NCBI GenBank assembly: GCA_041658075.1
Contig: JBBAAW010000002.1
Coordinates: forward strand, 3,236 to 67,235
DNA length: 64,000 nucleotides
Direction: 5' to 3'
Source of the DNA: JBBAAW01 sp041658075
Lineage (GTDB): Bacteria; Patescibacteriota; WWE3; UBA101185; UBA10185
Below, one piece after another: positions 10,039 to 18,059 of this stretch. How positions within the stretch are numbered: the first letter of the stretch is position 1; every line of letters starts with the position of its first letter. The notes beneath the pieces are model-generated. The model was given only the letters and a program-made list of their open reading frames with translations. It had not been told where the DNA came from and searched no databases. The translations under genes and the position numbers were made by a program.

Positions 10039-10917
10039 ATGAAAAAATTGGCGATAATTATTGTTAACTATAATACCAAAGATATTTTGCGTGACTGCCT
10101 AAAGAATCTTGAGCGACTTAATCTGCAAGATGTGCAAATCGTAGTTGTAGATAACGGATCAAAGGATGGTTCCGCGGATATGATGGGGGCGGAATTTAAA
10201 AATGTCGATCTCATTAGAACGGAAAATAAAGGTTTAGCTGTGGGGTATAACCTCGGGATGACGCGAGCTACGGATGCCGATTACTATCTTTTTATGGGTA
10301 CAGATGCCTTTCCAAAGCCGGGTTGTATTGAAGGTGTGATCGATTTCATTGAGGCTCGTAGCGAGGTTGGGATTGCTACGGCAAAATTGGTTTTGCGTAG
10401 CGGAGCGTTGGATATGGACGCACACAGAGGTTTTCCCATCCCATGGACGGCTTTAACACACTTTGCAGGACTGGATCGGCTGTTTCCCAAGTCACACATT
10501 TTTAATAAATACTTCTTAGGTTGGCACGACATGAGTAAGCCCCACGAAATTGATCTGTGTATAAGCCATTTTATGATGGTTAAAAAAGAGGTTTTTGATA
10601 AGGTTGAACCTTGGGATGAGGATTTTTTTGTGTATGGTGAGGATGTGGACTTTTGTTGGCGAGTTAAACAAGGTGGTTTCAAAATCTTCTATTTACCACA
10701 ATTTGAATGTTTGCATTATAAAGGTGTTAGCGTGGGTATTAGAAAAGAAACTTCTGATGTAACTAAAGCCGACGATGCAACAAAGTCGCGAATGAAATCA
10801 GAAACTACCCACGCCATGCGACTCTTTTACCAAAAACACATGTATAGAAAATATCCTTGGATTATAAATAAAGTTGTCGAGCTCGGAATCACCGCCATTT
10901 CGTCGTCACGAAAATAA
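10039..10917 (+). CDS. GT2 family glycosyltransferase (rhamnosyltransferase-like)
   Basis: A 292-residue cytoplasmic GT-A enzyme. IIIVNYNTKDILRDCL at the N-terminus and VVDNGSKDGS form the nucleotide-sugar-binding start, a DxD-like GTDAFPKPG follows at ~95, and DEDFFVYGEDVDFCWR near 200 is the ED-containing acceptor-side motif common in WbbL-like enzymes. It lies 12 bases after the GT-C gene, so it is probably the last gene of the glycan operon and transfers a sugar from a nucleotide donor before the GT-C enzymes act outside. No C-terminal helices. Confidence 0.85.
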   Translation: MKKLAIIIVNYNTKDILRDCLKNLERLNLQDVQIVVVDNGSKDGSADMMGAEFKNVDLIRTENKGLAVGYNLGMTRATDADYYLFMGTDAFPKPGCIEGVIDFIEARSEVGIATAKLVLRSGALDMDAHRGFPIPWTALTHFAGLDRLFPKSHIFNKYFLGWHDMSKPHEIDLCISHFMMVKKEVFDKVEPWDEDFFVYGEDVDFCWRVKQGGFKIFYLPQFECLHYKGVSVGIRKETSDVTKADDATKSRMKSETTHAMRLFYQKHMYRKYPWIINKVVELGITAISSSRK

Positions 10918-10942
10918 CGTCATACGAGACCGGTTCTTCTCG

Positions 10943-11281
10943 TCACTCCGCATTCCTCGCAGTATATGCTTCGATAATTGCCACCACATCTCTTGCTATA
11001 TATGGATTAAGCACATTACCAGACGGCGATACATACTCAACTTTTTCATCGTCAAATCTTGCACCATCAACAATAGGTTTCAGAAAAGCTACTAGTTGTT
11101 TTAATTCTTCTTTCGATGGGTATTTCGTCATTAGATTATCTGCCCTTTCAGCCACCTTCTGAAATACCGCACTTTCCGGCTCTGCATAAGGTAATTCTTT
11201 CGCCTCCGCTTCAGTAATACCAAGCGCATCTGCAACAACTTTTGGACCTAGATTTTCATTGGATAGTCTTTCCTCTTTCAT
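10943..11281 (-). CDS. Hypothetical small protein
   Basis: 112 residues, soluble and acidic, no family recognised. The N-terminal stretch GPKVVADALGITEAEAKELP could be a short helix-turn-helix-like segment, but that is only a resemblance. A -10-like TATATT about 25 bases upstream and AAAGGA before the ATG give it a conventional short leader. It is convergent with the GT2 gene and downstream of hisS on the same strand. Confidence 0.55.
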   Translation of the reverse strand: MKEERLSNENLGPKVVADALGITEAEAKELPYAEPESAVFQKVAERADNLMTKYPSKEELKQLVAFLKPIVDGARFDDEKVEYVSPSGNVLNPYIARDVVAIIEAYTARNAE

Positions 11282-11332
11282 AATATCCTTTCTTAAATTA
11301 ACACTAAATATAGTTAATCAAATAGCGCTTAT

Positions 11333-12628
11333 TTAGTCAATCGCAGAGTCATCTAGCTCTAAGGTTTTCTGTTTTCCTGTATTAAGGTTTTTTACAGTCA
11401 TCACGCCTTTTTCTAGTTCCTCCTCACCTATTATTACTACTTGAGGAATCCCTTTTTTGTCTGCGTATTTTAATTGTTTTTCCAGTTTGGTGCCAGTATC
11501 CAACCAGCAGACTACATTTTTTCCTTGCGCTCTTAGCTTCTCAGCAACTTCAAGTGACTTAAGGAGAAATTTTGAGTCGTCAGAAGGCCAAACGGTTACT
11601 AAATAATCAACTTCGCTTTTAAACTGGGGCAATAAATTCCAACCCGTTAAAAACTCCAAAAGCGTGTAATCCCCCATAGCAAAGCCTGTGGAAGGAAGTT
11701 CGTAGTCGCCAAAAATATTTATTAGCTTATCAAATCTCTCACCTCCAAAAATTGAGCGGCGATTATTAGGATTATTGTCAAAAACCTCGTAAACCAAGCC
11801 GTCGCTATAATCAAAACCTCTGATGATGGCTGCGTCAAATTTAACTGATCCGTCAATTCCCACATCCTTTAAATATCCAAATAACTTTTGGAGTGCCTGG
11901 TACCCCGCGTTACCTTTAGGAATATTTAGACCTTCAAAATCGCTGGACATAAACTGCTCGACTTCTCTAATTTGCGACTCACTTAACCCCAAATCCGTAA
12001 GACTGGCCGTAAAATCTTCGGCCGACAATTTTTCCCGCTTATCCATCAGTCGTCTAACTTTTGATTGGACTTCGGTATTGAGCTTAAGGACTTCATTAAG
12101 GAGCGCGTTTACCAAGCGTCGATCGCTTACCTTAATTTGATACATCTCCTCCTTGGCGCTAAAAGCCCTCATTATCGCCACAATTAGCTGGAAAATCTCA
12201 AAATCCGCTTCCACACCACTCACGCCAAATATATTAGCCTCCAGCTGGTAAAACTCTCGACCTCTGCCCGTTTGGGGCTTTTCATAGCGCCAATTATTAC
12301 CGATCATAAACCATTTAATAGGCTGGGGTGTTTCCTTATACTTTTGTGCAATCATTCTAACTGTTCCTGGTGTTAACTCGGGTCGGATAGCGATCTTGCG
12401 ACCCCCTTTGTCCTCAAAAGAATACAACTGCTCGTTAACAATCTCCTCACCTGTTTTGGACGCAAAAATCTCAAACGGTTCTATAATGGGAAAGCTGTAC
12501 TCCTCAAAGCCAAAGCTCTTGCAAACCTTACGCCAAGTGTCAAAAATATAATTCTCCACCTGCATGTCCTGCGGGTAAAAATCTCTGGCTCCTTTATATG
12601 GCTGTGTTAATAATTTATTCTGCAGCAT
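11333..12628 (-). CDS. hisS: Histidyl-tRNA synthetase
   Basis: A 431-residue class II synthetase charging tRNA-His. Motif 2 is visible as NNWRYEKPQTGRGREFYQ, preceded by RPELTPGTVR; the histidine-binding loop is RGFDYSDGLVYEVF; an anticodon-binding alpha/beta domain fills the last ~100 residues (YLVTVWPSDD). Motif 3 reads GFAMGDYTLLEFL, a GMGD-type variant in which the usual arginine is absent; such variants occur in a known branch of HisRS. The mRNA should be leaderless: TATACT ends 6 bases before the ATG. The cognate tRNA-His is at 22418. Confidence 0.93.
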   Translation of the reverse strand: MLQNKLLTQPYKGARDFYPQDMQVENYIFDTWRKVCKSFGFEEYSFPIIEPFEIFASKTGEEIVNEQLYSFEDKGGRKIAIRPELTPGTVRMIAQKYKETPQPIKWFMIGNNWRYEKPQTGRGREFYQLEANIFGVSGVEADFEIFQLIVAIMRAFSAKEEMYQIKVSDRRLVNALLNEVLKLNTEVQSKVRRLMDKREKLSAEDFTASLTDLGLSESQIREVEQFMSSDFEGLNIPKGNAGYQALQKLFGYLKDVGIDGSVKFDAAIIRGFDYSDGLVYEVFDNNPNNRRSIFGGERFDKLINIFGDYELPSTGFAMGDYTLLEFLTGWNLLPQFKSEVDYLVTVWPSDDSKFLLKSLEVAEKLRAQGKNVVCWLDTGTKLEKQLKYADKKGIPQVVIIGEEELEKGVMTVKNLNTGKQKTLELDDSAID

Positions 12629-12634
12629 ACATCA

Positions 12635-12640
12635 AGTATA
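12635..12640 (-). promoter_or_regulatory. -10 box of hisS (leaderless type)
   Basis: TATACT on the minus strand, then 6 bases, then the hisS ATG. Transcription would start at or within a base or two of the A of the start codon. Confidence 0.65.
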
Positions 12641-12860
12641 CTATCTAGCCAAGACTTCGTAAAACTTTTTAGCCTGTTTTACCACATCACACTCAAATTC
12701 AATCTTACGCTTAGCTCTCTGTAGAATCTCGTCGATATTAATTCTTCCCGTAGAAAGTTTTTCCCTATATCGCGTTTTTTCGCGGATCGCCGTAGTTACA
12801 ATGTTTCTCGTATTACAATATAAATCGCTTTACTGGGAGACCCGCTATTACACAGGGTCG
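12641..12860 (-). pseudogene. Possible decayed small ORF upstream of hisS
   Basis: On the minus strand an open frame ends at TAG 12641-12643 and reads like real protein (…YREKLSTGRINIDEIL…RAKRKIEFECDVVKQAKKF…). It stays open upstream for about 60 codons but has no ATG, GTG or TTG in a sensible place. It may be the 3' end of a degraded gene or a small gene with a damaged start. No family recognised. Confidence 0.3.
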
Positions 12861-12867
12861 TAAATTT

Positions 12868-13605
12868 TTATACTTTTACAGATTTCACAAAAATCGAAGG
12901 TCCAAAGTTTATGAAACCAAAAGGCTTCTGCAATAGATTTTCTAGAATCAGCAGTGATTCTTTGGATAATGTTTTCTTCACCGCGTCGTTCCTAAAATTA
13001 GAAACCGAAAGCTTTTCCACCACTCTAAAACTATTACTTTTTAAGGACTTCTCCACAAAATCCGGATGAAAATTCAAAAATGTTACATCTTTGCTAGCGC
13101 GACTTATCGAGTCAGTTTTAAAATAGCCAAAATTAAACTTAGCAACATTTTTAACTGCCGACTTAATGTGCATTTTATTAGCAAACTCCAAGATAAACAC
13201 TCCGCCAGGTAAAAGTAGCTCGCTAATTTCATGAAAAGCTTTTCCCAAGTCGTCCAAATGGTGCGCAACTCTTACCATAACCACACAGTCAAACTTATCC
13301 AGCCCATATTGTGAAAGCTTGTAAAGGTTGCCTTCCTGCGTTTTTATGGCAACTCCTAGAGATTTGGCGCGATTTCGCGCCTGTGAAAGTATCTTGTTTG
13401 ACTGGTCAAAAATCACGATTTCTTCAAACCGTCCCTTATACACAGGAATAAGCCTTCCAAAGCCCCCACCCGCGTCCAGAATTCGTTTCCCTTTGTTTGG
13501 TAGCATCTTTGCCAGGGCGGTAATTTCACTGGCGTTTTCGTAATCGCGACCCTCCCAGTATTTAATGTAGTCATAAGTTTTATCGTTGTAATCAGGTCTT
13601 TGCAT
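12868..13605 (-). CDS. Class I SAM-dependent methyltransferase
   Basis: 245 residues. Motif I is ILDAGGGFGRLIPVY, followed by an acidic end of strand 2 (IVIFDQS) and the FDCVVMVRVAHHLDD segment typical of Methyltransf_11-type folds. Start chosen at ATG 13605 (MQRPDYNDK); a longer frame exists, but its extra codons are the translated tRNA-Arg gene. The ATG is 6 bases after the tRNA's encoded CCA, so the mRNA likely comes from tRNA processing. Substrate unknown. Confidence 0.75.
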   Translation of the reverse strand: MQRPDYNDKTYDYIKYWEGRDYENASEITALAKMLPNKGKRILDAGGGFGRLIPVYKGRFEEIVIFDQSNKILSQARNRAKSLGVAIKTQEGNLYKLSQYGLDKFDCVVMVRVAHHLDDLGKAFHEISELLLPGGVFILEFANKMHIKSAVKNVAKFNFGYFKTDSISRASKDVTFLNFHPDFVEKSLKSNSFRVVEKLSVSNFRNDAVKKTLSKESLLILENLLQKPFGFINFGPSIFVKSVKV

Positions 13606-13611
13606 AGTATT

Positions 13612-13689
13612 TGGTGCGCCTGGAGGGACTTGAACCCCCACATAACCTTGTTCCGAAGACAAGTGCCCTATCCATTAGGCCACAGGCGC
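13612..13689 (-). tRNA. tRNA-Arg (anticodon TCG)
   Basis: Full cloverleaf on the minus strand: acceptor GCGCCTG/CAGGCGC, D arm GGCCTAATGGATAGGGC, anticodon stem CTTGT/ACAAG around loop CTTCGGA (TCG), T loop TTCAAGT, discriminator A and an encoded CCA. Its 5' 15 bases overlap the end of the HNH gene. Confidence 0.9.
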
Positions 13690-14121
13690 GCAATTTAATC
13701 GCCAACTACTACCTTCTTTTTGTGTTTTTTTTCTATGACAATTTGCACACCTAACCTCACATTTTGACATCTCTTCCGCCAACCTCTCGTGCGGTACACT
13801 TTTCTTAATAAGATCACTGATACTAAATTCCTTCTTATGTTTATCCTTGTGATCAAACTCTAATACTAACACGTCCTTTTCACCGCAATCGATGCAAGGA
13901 TTAGATCTCAGGAAAGACTCTACAAATTTAAAATGCTTTTGTCTAATCCCTAACCTACTTTTTCTAGCCTTATCCAGATAGTACCTCTTATTCTTTAGAT
14001 AGTGCTCTTTTATATAATCGCGAGAGCACCTCCTGCAATAGTAGGCTCGCTTCACATCTCTAATTTTCCAATTAAAATCTGTATCCTCTAATAACTGTTT
14101 ACAACGAGTACATCTCCTCAT
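13675..14121 (-). CDS. HNH-type zinc-finger endonuclease-like protein
   Basis: About 148 residues. An N-terminal pair CTRC…CRRC probably binds zinc; a second half has NPCIDCGEKDVLVLEFDH, then CEVRCANCHRKKT, the Cys-His framework of HNH nucleases of the intron/phage type. The last five codons lie inside tRNA-Arg, so the mRNA and tRNA must come from one transcript with RNase P cutting off the stop region, or be expressed separately. A tRNA-like relic sits just upstream. A possible -10 (TATCAT) precedes the ATG at 14121; a TTG at 14130 is an alternative start. Confidence 0.7.
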   Translation of the reverse strand: MRRCTRCKQLLEDTDFNWKIRDVKRAYYCRRCSRDYIKEHYLKNKRYYLDKARKSRLGIRQKHFKFVESFLRSNPCIDCGEKDVLVLEFDHKDKHKKEFSISDLIKKSVPHERLAEEMSKCEVRCANCHRKKTQKEGSSWRLNCAPVA

Positions 14122-14145
14122 TGCTAGCAATGATACACAACATGT

Positions 14146-14211
14146 TCTTCGAAATCAATTCCAGATACCGAAGCGAAGCGCTCTAATCCGCTGAGTTACG
14201 AAAGCACACCT
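14146..14211 (-). pseudogene. tRNA-like relic (degenerate)
   Basis: Minus strand reads GTAACTCAGCGGATTAGAGC, a good D arm, then CTTCGCTTCGGT where an anticodon stem-loop should be, and TTTCGAAG resembling a T loop. The anticodon, T and acceptor stems do not pair properly, so this is not a working tRNA. It may be the remains of a tRNA interrupted when the HNH gene arrived. Confidence 0.35.
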
Positions 14212-14240
14212 TACGTCCCATTTTATCACGAATTGTGTGT

Positions 14241-14246
14241 TAGAAT
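14241..14246 (+). promoter_or_regulatory. -10 box of the DUF4430-like gene (leaderless type)
   Basis: TAGAAT, 6 bases, then the GTG start at 14253. Confidence 0.5.
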
Positions 14247-14252
14247 TTATAG

Positions 14253-14741
14253 GTGAATACATTTGTAAACATAAAAAGTCGCAAAATACCAATATCGACA
14301 GTGTTAAAAGTCGCTTATTTAATTTTCTTGGTAACAACAATTTTTTATGTAAAAAGCGTTTTGGATGTAGATTCTTTTAAAGCTACGGAAAAAGCCGTTG
14401 AAAAACCCACCGTTAAAGTAAAAAATGTGTCAGTAAATTTGCTATTAGAAGTCGAGCAGGAAACAAAAGAATACAAAGCAGAACTAAGAAATATTGACAC
14501 CGTGGAAGACTTCTTGAAGGAGTTACGGAATAAACAGGGTCTATACTATGAAAAAGATATTTATACCTACGGAGTGGAAATTGTAAGTGTTTTTGACAAA
14601 GAACCTGTTGGCGATAAAAAGTGGGCGGTTTTGTTGGATGACAAGAATATAACAAATAAGATTTCGGATGAATATTTGGTCGACGGTGCTATTTACACAT
14701 TAAAACAGGTTGCTTTGGTTGCTAACGCCTCCTCGCAATGA
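14253..14741 (+). CDS. Membrane-anchored DUF4430-like protein
   Basis: 162 residues: one N-terminal transmembrane helix (~17-37), a charged linker, then a domain with TVEDFLKELRNK, YTYGVEIVSV, KKWAVLLDDKNI and YLVDGAIYTLKQ. That pattern fits the transcobalamin-like DUF4430 fold found in cell-surface proteins, where it binds small ligands or peptides. It starts with GTG directly after a -10 box. Outward-facing by inference. Not linked to any obvious cobalamin genes here. Confidence 0.6.
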   Translation: MNTFVNIKSRKIPISTVLKVAYLIFLVTTIFYVKSVLDVDSFKATEKAVEKPTVKVKNVSVNLLLEVEQETKEYKAELRNIDTVEDFLKELRNKQGLYYEKDIYTYGVEIVSVFDKEPVGDKKWAVLLDDKNITNKISDEYLVDGAIYTLKQVALVANASSQ

Positions 14742-14763
14742 CGGTTTTAGCTATAGCGATGAA

Positions 14764-15096
14764 TTATTCGTAACGGAGCGCAACAATAGGATCCAAGCGA
14801 GAGGCGCGAATAGCGGGAGCCACGCCAAAGACCACCCCAATAAAAGCAGAAACCGCAAAAGAAAGCCCAACAAAGAAACTCCAGAAAAACTTTATGCCTT
14901 CCTCCTGCGACTTAACCGAAAATTCATCTTTTTTCATTTGTCTAAGAAGCGTTCTTTCTATGTCGCGTTGAACTTTTTTTAATACTGTCGTATCTTGAGT
15001 TTTTACTAAAATATATGTAGGTCGATCGATTTGAAATCGCTGTTTGATTATACCTTTAAGCTGTGTATTATATAAGCGTGGGAAGATTAATTTCAA
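14764..15096 (-). pseudogene. C-terminal remnant of a MacB/FtsX-type ABC permease
   Basis: About 110 codons ending GVAPAIRASRLDPIVALRYE, the nearly invariant C-terminus of MacB-like permeases, with one hydrophobic stretch before it. A complete MacB-type permease is ~400 residues and needs four helices; here only part of the periplasmic domain and the end remain, with no ATPase nearby. The apparent TTG start lies inside the promoter and start of dgkA on the other strand, so the 5' part has been lost or overwritten. Confidence 0.7.
15066..15071 (+). promoter_or_regulatory. -10 box of dgkA (leaderless type)
   Basis: TATTAT, 6 bases, then GTG at 15078. This decides the start over the earlier in-frame GTG at 15063, which overlaps the box. 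Confidence 0.5.
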
Positions 15097-15461
15097 GTCA
15101 TCATCCTAAGCGACAATTAAAAAGCTTTAAGTACGCCCTACGAGGAATTTTACACGCTACTGTTAATGAGGCAAATTTCAGAACCCAATTGGCAATTGCT
15201 TTAGTTTCTATTATCGCGGGTTTTTTTTATCGAATTCAGCTTGTGGAGTGGATCGCCTTAATAGTGGTTTGCGGAATGCTTCTTTCTGCCGAACTTATCA
15301 ATACGGCTATTGAGGAATTTATCGACCATTTAATTCACGAACATCACGAAGGCGCGCGGGTGATAAAAGACTTATCTGCTGGTTATGTTTTAACTACGGC
15401 GATTTGTGCTTTAGCGGTTTTTTTGCTAGTCTTTGTACCAAAAATCTTTCAACGTATATAA
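15078..15461 (+). CDS. dgkA: Diacylglycerol kinase / undecaprenol kinase (DgkA family)
   Basis: About 127 residues with three membrane helices. Family signatures are visible: SFKYALRGILHATVNEANFR at the start (E of the first amphipathic helix), SAELINTAIEEFIDH (normally ENTAIE-V-D) and ARVIKDLSAGYVL. These trimeric kinases phosphorylate diacylglycerol or, in Gram-positive-like bacteria, undecaprenol. Together with the convergent PAP2 gene and uppP at 46 kb this supports lipid-carrier salvage. Its 3' end overlaps the PAP2 gene tail by 68 bases. Confidence 0.8.
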   Translation: MGRLISSHHPKRQLKSFKYALRGILHATVNEANFRTQLAIALVSIIAGFFYRIQLVEWIALIVVCGMLLSAELINTAIEEFIDHLIHEHHEGARVIKDLSAGYVLTTAICALAVFLLVFVPKIFQRI

Positions 15462-15939
15462 CAGCGCCAAGATAAAGTAGCCCGAACAGATAACCAGACA
15501 CCACATCTTTAACAAAATGCGCACCAAGTAAAATACGGGATATTCCAATAAAAACAATCATAAAGGCGAAAAAAAACCGCGTTACGTGCCGAGTAACTTT
15601 ATCGACACCCTTTAATTTAAACGATAGATAAAGCAAGTAACCAAAAAATGCCGTGTATAAAACCGTGTGGGTGCTGGGAAATGAATAAATCTCCGATTTT
15701 AATACCCGCTCCCAAGGAATAAACCCATCCGATATATATCCTATCGGCCTCTGCTCATTAAAAAGATATTTCAGGAGAGAGCTGTATAACCCTGATGCTA
15801 GGCTAAGTGCTAAAGCAAGTAATCGCAAATAGTCCTGTCGAATAATTAAAAAAAGAGCAACAAAAAACGCCATAACAAATATAATCGGCGAACTTCCCAC
15901 CACGCTCACTTCTTTAATCGATCCAATTAGAATATCCAT
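15394..15939 (-). CDS. PAP2 superfamily membrane phosphatase
   Basis: 181 residues, about five to six helices. The three PAP2 motifs are present: KYLFNEQRP, PSTHT (normally PSGH) and SRILLGAHFVKDV, supplying the Arg, two His and Asp of the active site. Such enzymes dephosphorylate undecaprenyl pyrophosphate or phosphatidic acid on the outer face. Convergent and overlapping with dgkA, whose reaction is the opposite; the overlap could allow antisense interference. Leaderless promoter. Confidence 0.85.
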   Translation of the reverse strand: MDILIGSIKEVSVVGSSPIIFVMAFFVALFLIIRQDYLRLLALALSLASGLYSSLLKYLFNEQRPIGYISDGFIPWERVLKSEIYSFPSTHTVLYTAFFGYLLYLSFKLKGVDKVTRHVTRFFFAFMIVFIGISRILLGAHFVKDVVSGYLFGLLYLGAVIYVERFLVQRLAKKPLKHKSP

Positions 15940-15945
15940 GACAAG

Positions 15946-15951
15946 ATTATA
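15946..15951 (-). promoter_or_regulatory. -10 box of the PAP2 gene (leaderless type)
   Basis: Perfect TATAAT on the minus strand, 6 bases, then ATG at 15939. Confidence 0.65.
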
Positions 15952-15975
15952 GCAAGTAAGTTCCGTCGTGATGGT

Positions 15976-18042
15976 TTAACAATAAAATATCACAAGTTGG
16001 TTCATGGCGCGGGTTACAGCTACGTAATTCTTTTTGGCTTCAAAAAGATCTGCGGGGTTTTTGTTCATGCCTACAACATAAACCTTGGCGAATTCCAATC
16101 CCTTGCAGTTCTCAAACATGGTCAAATAAACACCTTTGGGAGTATAAAAAATACGATCCTTGGGATCTAAAACAATCAACCTTTCTTTTAATGTTTCGCG
16201 GTAATTTTTCTCTAAAAGATCTTGTATCGTTAGAAAATCCTTCTGGTCGTAGCAAATAATGCCAATACTCTTATCTAAAAACTTTAATTCCTGCGACAAG
16301 TGAGAATATACCTCGTCGATTATGTTATCTGCGGCTGCGTCTATCTCAACCACTTCCACGCCTTTTCTGTTTATCGACTGGGGCAAAAAATTTGAACTAT
16401 ATTTAGAGATAATGTTACAAGCAAAATCAATGATGGGTTTGGTGCTCCTGTAGTTAGTAGTAAGCTCAAACTTTTTGCGTTCCTTGGCATCTGTTATAAC
16501 CTCCTCCACCTCTTCCCAATCATTCAAACCTGCTTTTATGTAAGACTGATTTAAGTCGCCTAAAATGCAAAAACGGCCTCGTAGTACAAGCTTATTTAAA
16601 ACCAAATATTCAAGCAAAGAAAAATCCTGACCTTCATCAACCACGCAATATTCAAACTTCTTAAATTTGGGAATTCCAAGAACATTAGCATACAGATACA
16701 CAAATTTAAGTGCATCCACATAATCTAATTTCTGCTTTAAATTAATGTCAAACGACTTTAGGAATGATGGGAAGACGGCAACCCTTAAGTTATTAAGAAT
16801 CTTTCTAACTCCCCTTAGGAGGCACTTAAGTGCCTTAATATTATTTAAGCATTTAACCTCAAACGACCCCGTTGCCCCCGCGTCAAGTTTTTCCTTTTGA
16901 TACTTGATTTCCTCCTCTAAATCTTCTACCAACATAAGCAAATTTTCCTGGGCCGACATATCCGAATCATATATAAAGCTAAAGTACGACGAATAAACCG
17001 GATTTTGTGCTAACAGCTCAGTTTGTTCCTCCACGCCTTTTCTTATTTCCTCTACCGAAGCTTGCAGATTACCAATTACCTTGCTGTCGATTCTCTCCAT
17101 ACCGCTTTCGTCGCTCAAATTCAAATTAACCTTTATCTCATGCGCAAAAACTATCCTAATAAGCAGGTCTTTTAAAGTACCGTAATTTAGGTCAAAAATG
17201 CCTAGTTTAGGAAAAAGTGTAGAGAGATAGCCCACCAAAATCTGATTTCTAGCTACCAAAAGCGAATTTTGCGGACGGATAATGCCCGCGTAATTAAAAA
17301 ATATGTGTGACAGCTTATGAATAGCCACGGTGGATTTCCCGCTACCCACACAACCCTGAACCACGCAAACGCCCCGCGGATCGTGTTCGATAATCTCCAT
17401 CTGGCTTTCTTGAATGGTGGCAACAATGTCTTCTAAAACCCCGCCCGAGCGTTTAGAAATTTTTTCGCTAATAATCTCGTTTTCATCCAATTGGATGTCG
17501 TTATTGTAAAATTTAAGAAGTCCCCCGTTATCAAATTCAAAAGTTCTTTTTAAGTGCAGATCCCTTGTAACCTGCTCGTCTTCCGTGTCGTACTTAACAT
17601 TTTTTTGCGGATATCTATATTTATAGTAAATGGAGGCAATTTTTGCCCGCCAGTCCGTGATTAGACCCGGTACACCAAATTTCCCAATATAAATCTTATC
17701 GCTGTGGTTATCTGTAGGACTACAGAGATCGATCCTGGAAAAATACGGCTCGGCAAGCAGATACCCAAACTCCTCTAACTGCGTAAATTTGTCCTTAAAA
17801 TTAAAGGCTTGATTTTGCGCGTGCAAATTCTCAATAAACATAAAAAGGTCGGTGGGGTTGGCTTCCGCGTTGTCGCGCAGGTCTTTTAGTTTACGTAAAT
17901 TCTCCTCGCCCATGTAGTTTAGGGCTTTTTCCAATCGCACCTTTATTTCTTTTATTTGACTTAAAGTAAAGTTAGCGCGACTTTTCTCTTCTAAAAACTC
18001 GCTTTGGTATTGTTGTAGCGGATCAACTAAATTTTGTGCCAT
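15976..18042 (-). CDS. HelD-like superfamily 1 helicase
   Basis: 688 residues. A ~110-residue charged, coiled N-terminal arm, then YIGKFGVPGLITDWRAKIASIYYKY and HLKRTF, the N-terminal signature of HelD (RNA polymerase-recycling ATPase), followed by UvrD-type motifs: Walker A GCVGSGKST, motif II DEGQDFS, TTNYRSTKPI, KGLEFAKVYVV and YVAVTRAMNQ. Bacillus-type HelD pulls stalled RNA polymerase off DNA, so that role is inferred here. DEGQD replaces the usual DEAQD. First in minus-strand order after rsmI; TATAAT at 18054-18059 gives a leader of only a few bases. Confidence 0.8.
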   Translation of the reverse strand: MAQNLVDPLQQYQSEFLEEKSRANFTLSQIKEIKVRLEKALNYMGEENLRKLKDLRDNAEANPTDLFMFIENLHAQNQAFNFKDKFTQLEEFGYLLAEPYFSRIDLCSPTDNHSDKIYIGKFGVPGLITDWRAKIASIYYKYRYPQKNVKYDTEDEQVTRDLHLKRTFEFDNGGLLKFYNNDIQLDENEIISEKISKRSGGVLEDIVATIQESQMEIIEHDPRGVCVVQGCVGSGKSTVAIHKLSHIFFNYAGIIRPQNSLLVARNQILVGYLSTLFPKLGIFDLNYGTLKDLLIRIVFAHEIKVNLNLSDESGMERIDSKVIGNLQASVEEIRKGVEEQTELLAQNPVYSSYFSFIYDSDMSAQENLLMLVEDLEEEIKYQKEKLDAGATGSFEVKCLNNIKALKCLLRGVRKILNNLRVAVFPSFLKSFDINLKQKLDYVDALKFVYLYANVLGIPKFKKFEYCVVDEGQDFSLLEYLVLNKLVLRGRFCILGDLNQSYIKAGLNDWEEVEEVITDAKERKKFELTTNYRSTKPIIDFACNIISKYSSNFLPQSINRKGVEVVEIDAAADNIIDEVYSHLSQELKFLDKSIGIICYDQKDFLTIQDLLEKNYRETLKERLIVLDPKDRIFYTPKGVYLTMFENCKGLEFAKVYVVGMNKNPADLFEAKKNYVAVTRAMNQLVIFYC

Positions 18043-18053
18043 CGTAACCGTTT

Positions 18054-18059
18054 ATTATA
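18054..18059 (-). promoter_or_regulatory. -10 box upstream of the HelD-like gene
   Basis: TATAAT on the minus strand inside the last codons of rsmI, 11 bases before the ATG at 18042. Confidence 0.5.

Noticed and set aside
10284..10682. 132-codon minus-strand ORF inside the GT2 gene
   Set aside because: Antisense shadow; the plus strand has clear GT2 motifs throughout.
10924..10943. Terminator between the GT2 gene and the 112-residue gene
   Set aside because: ACGAGA/TCTCGT forms a short hairpin, but the stem is weak and no T-run follows on either strand.
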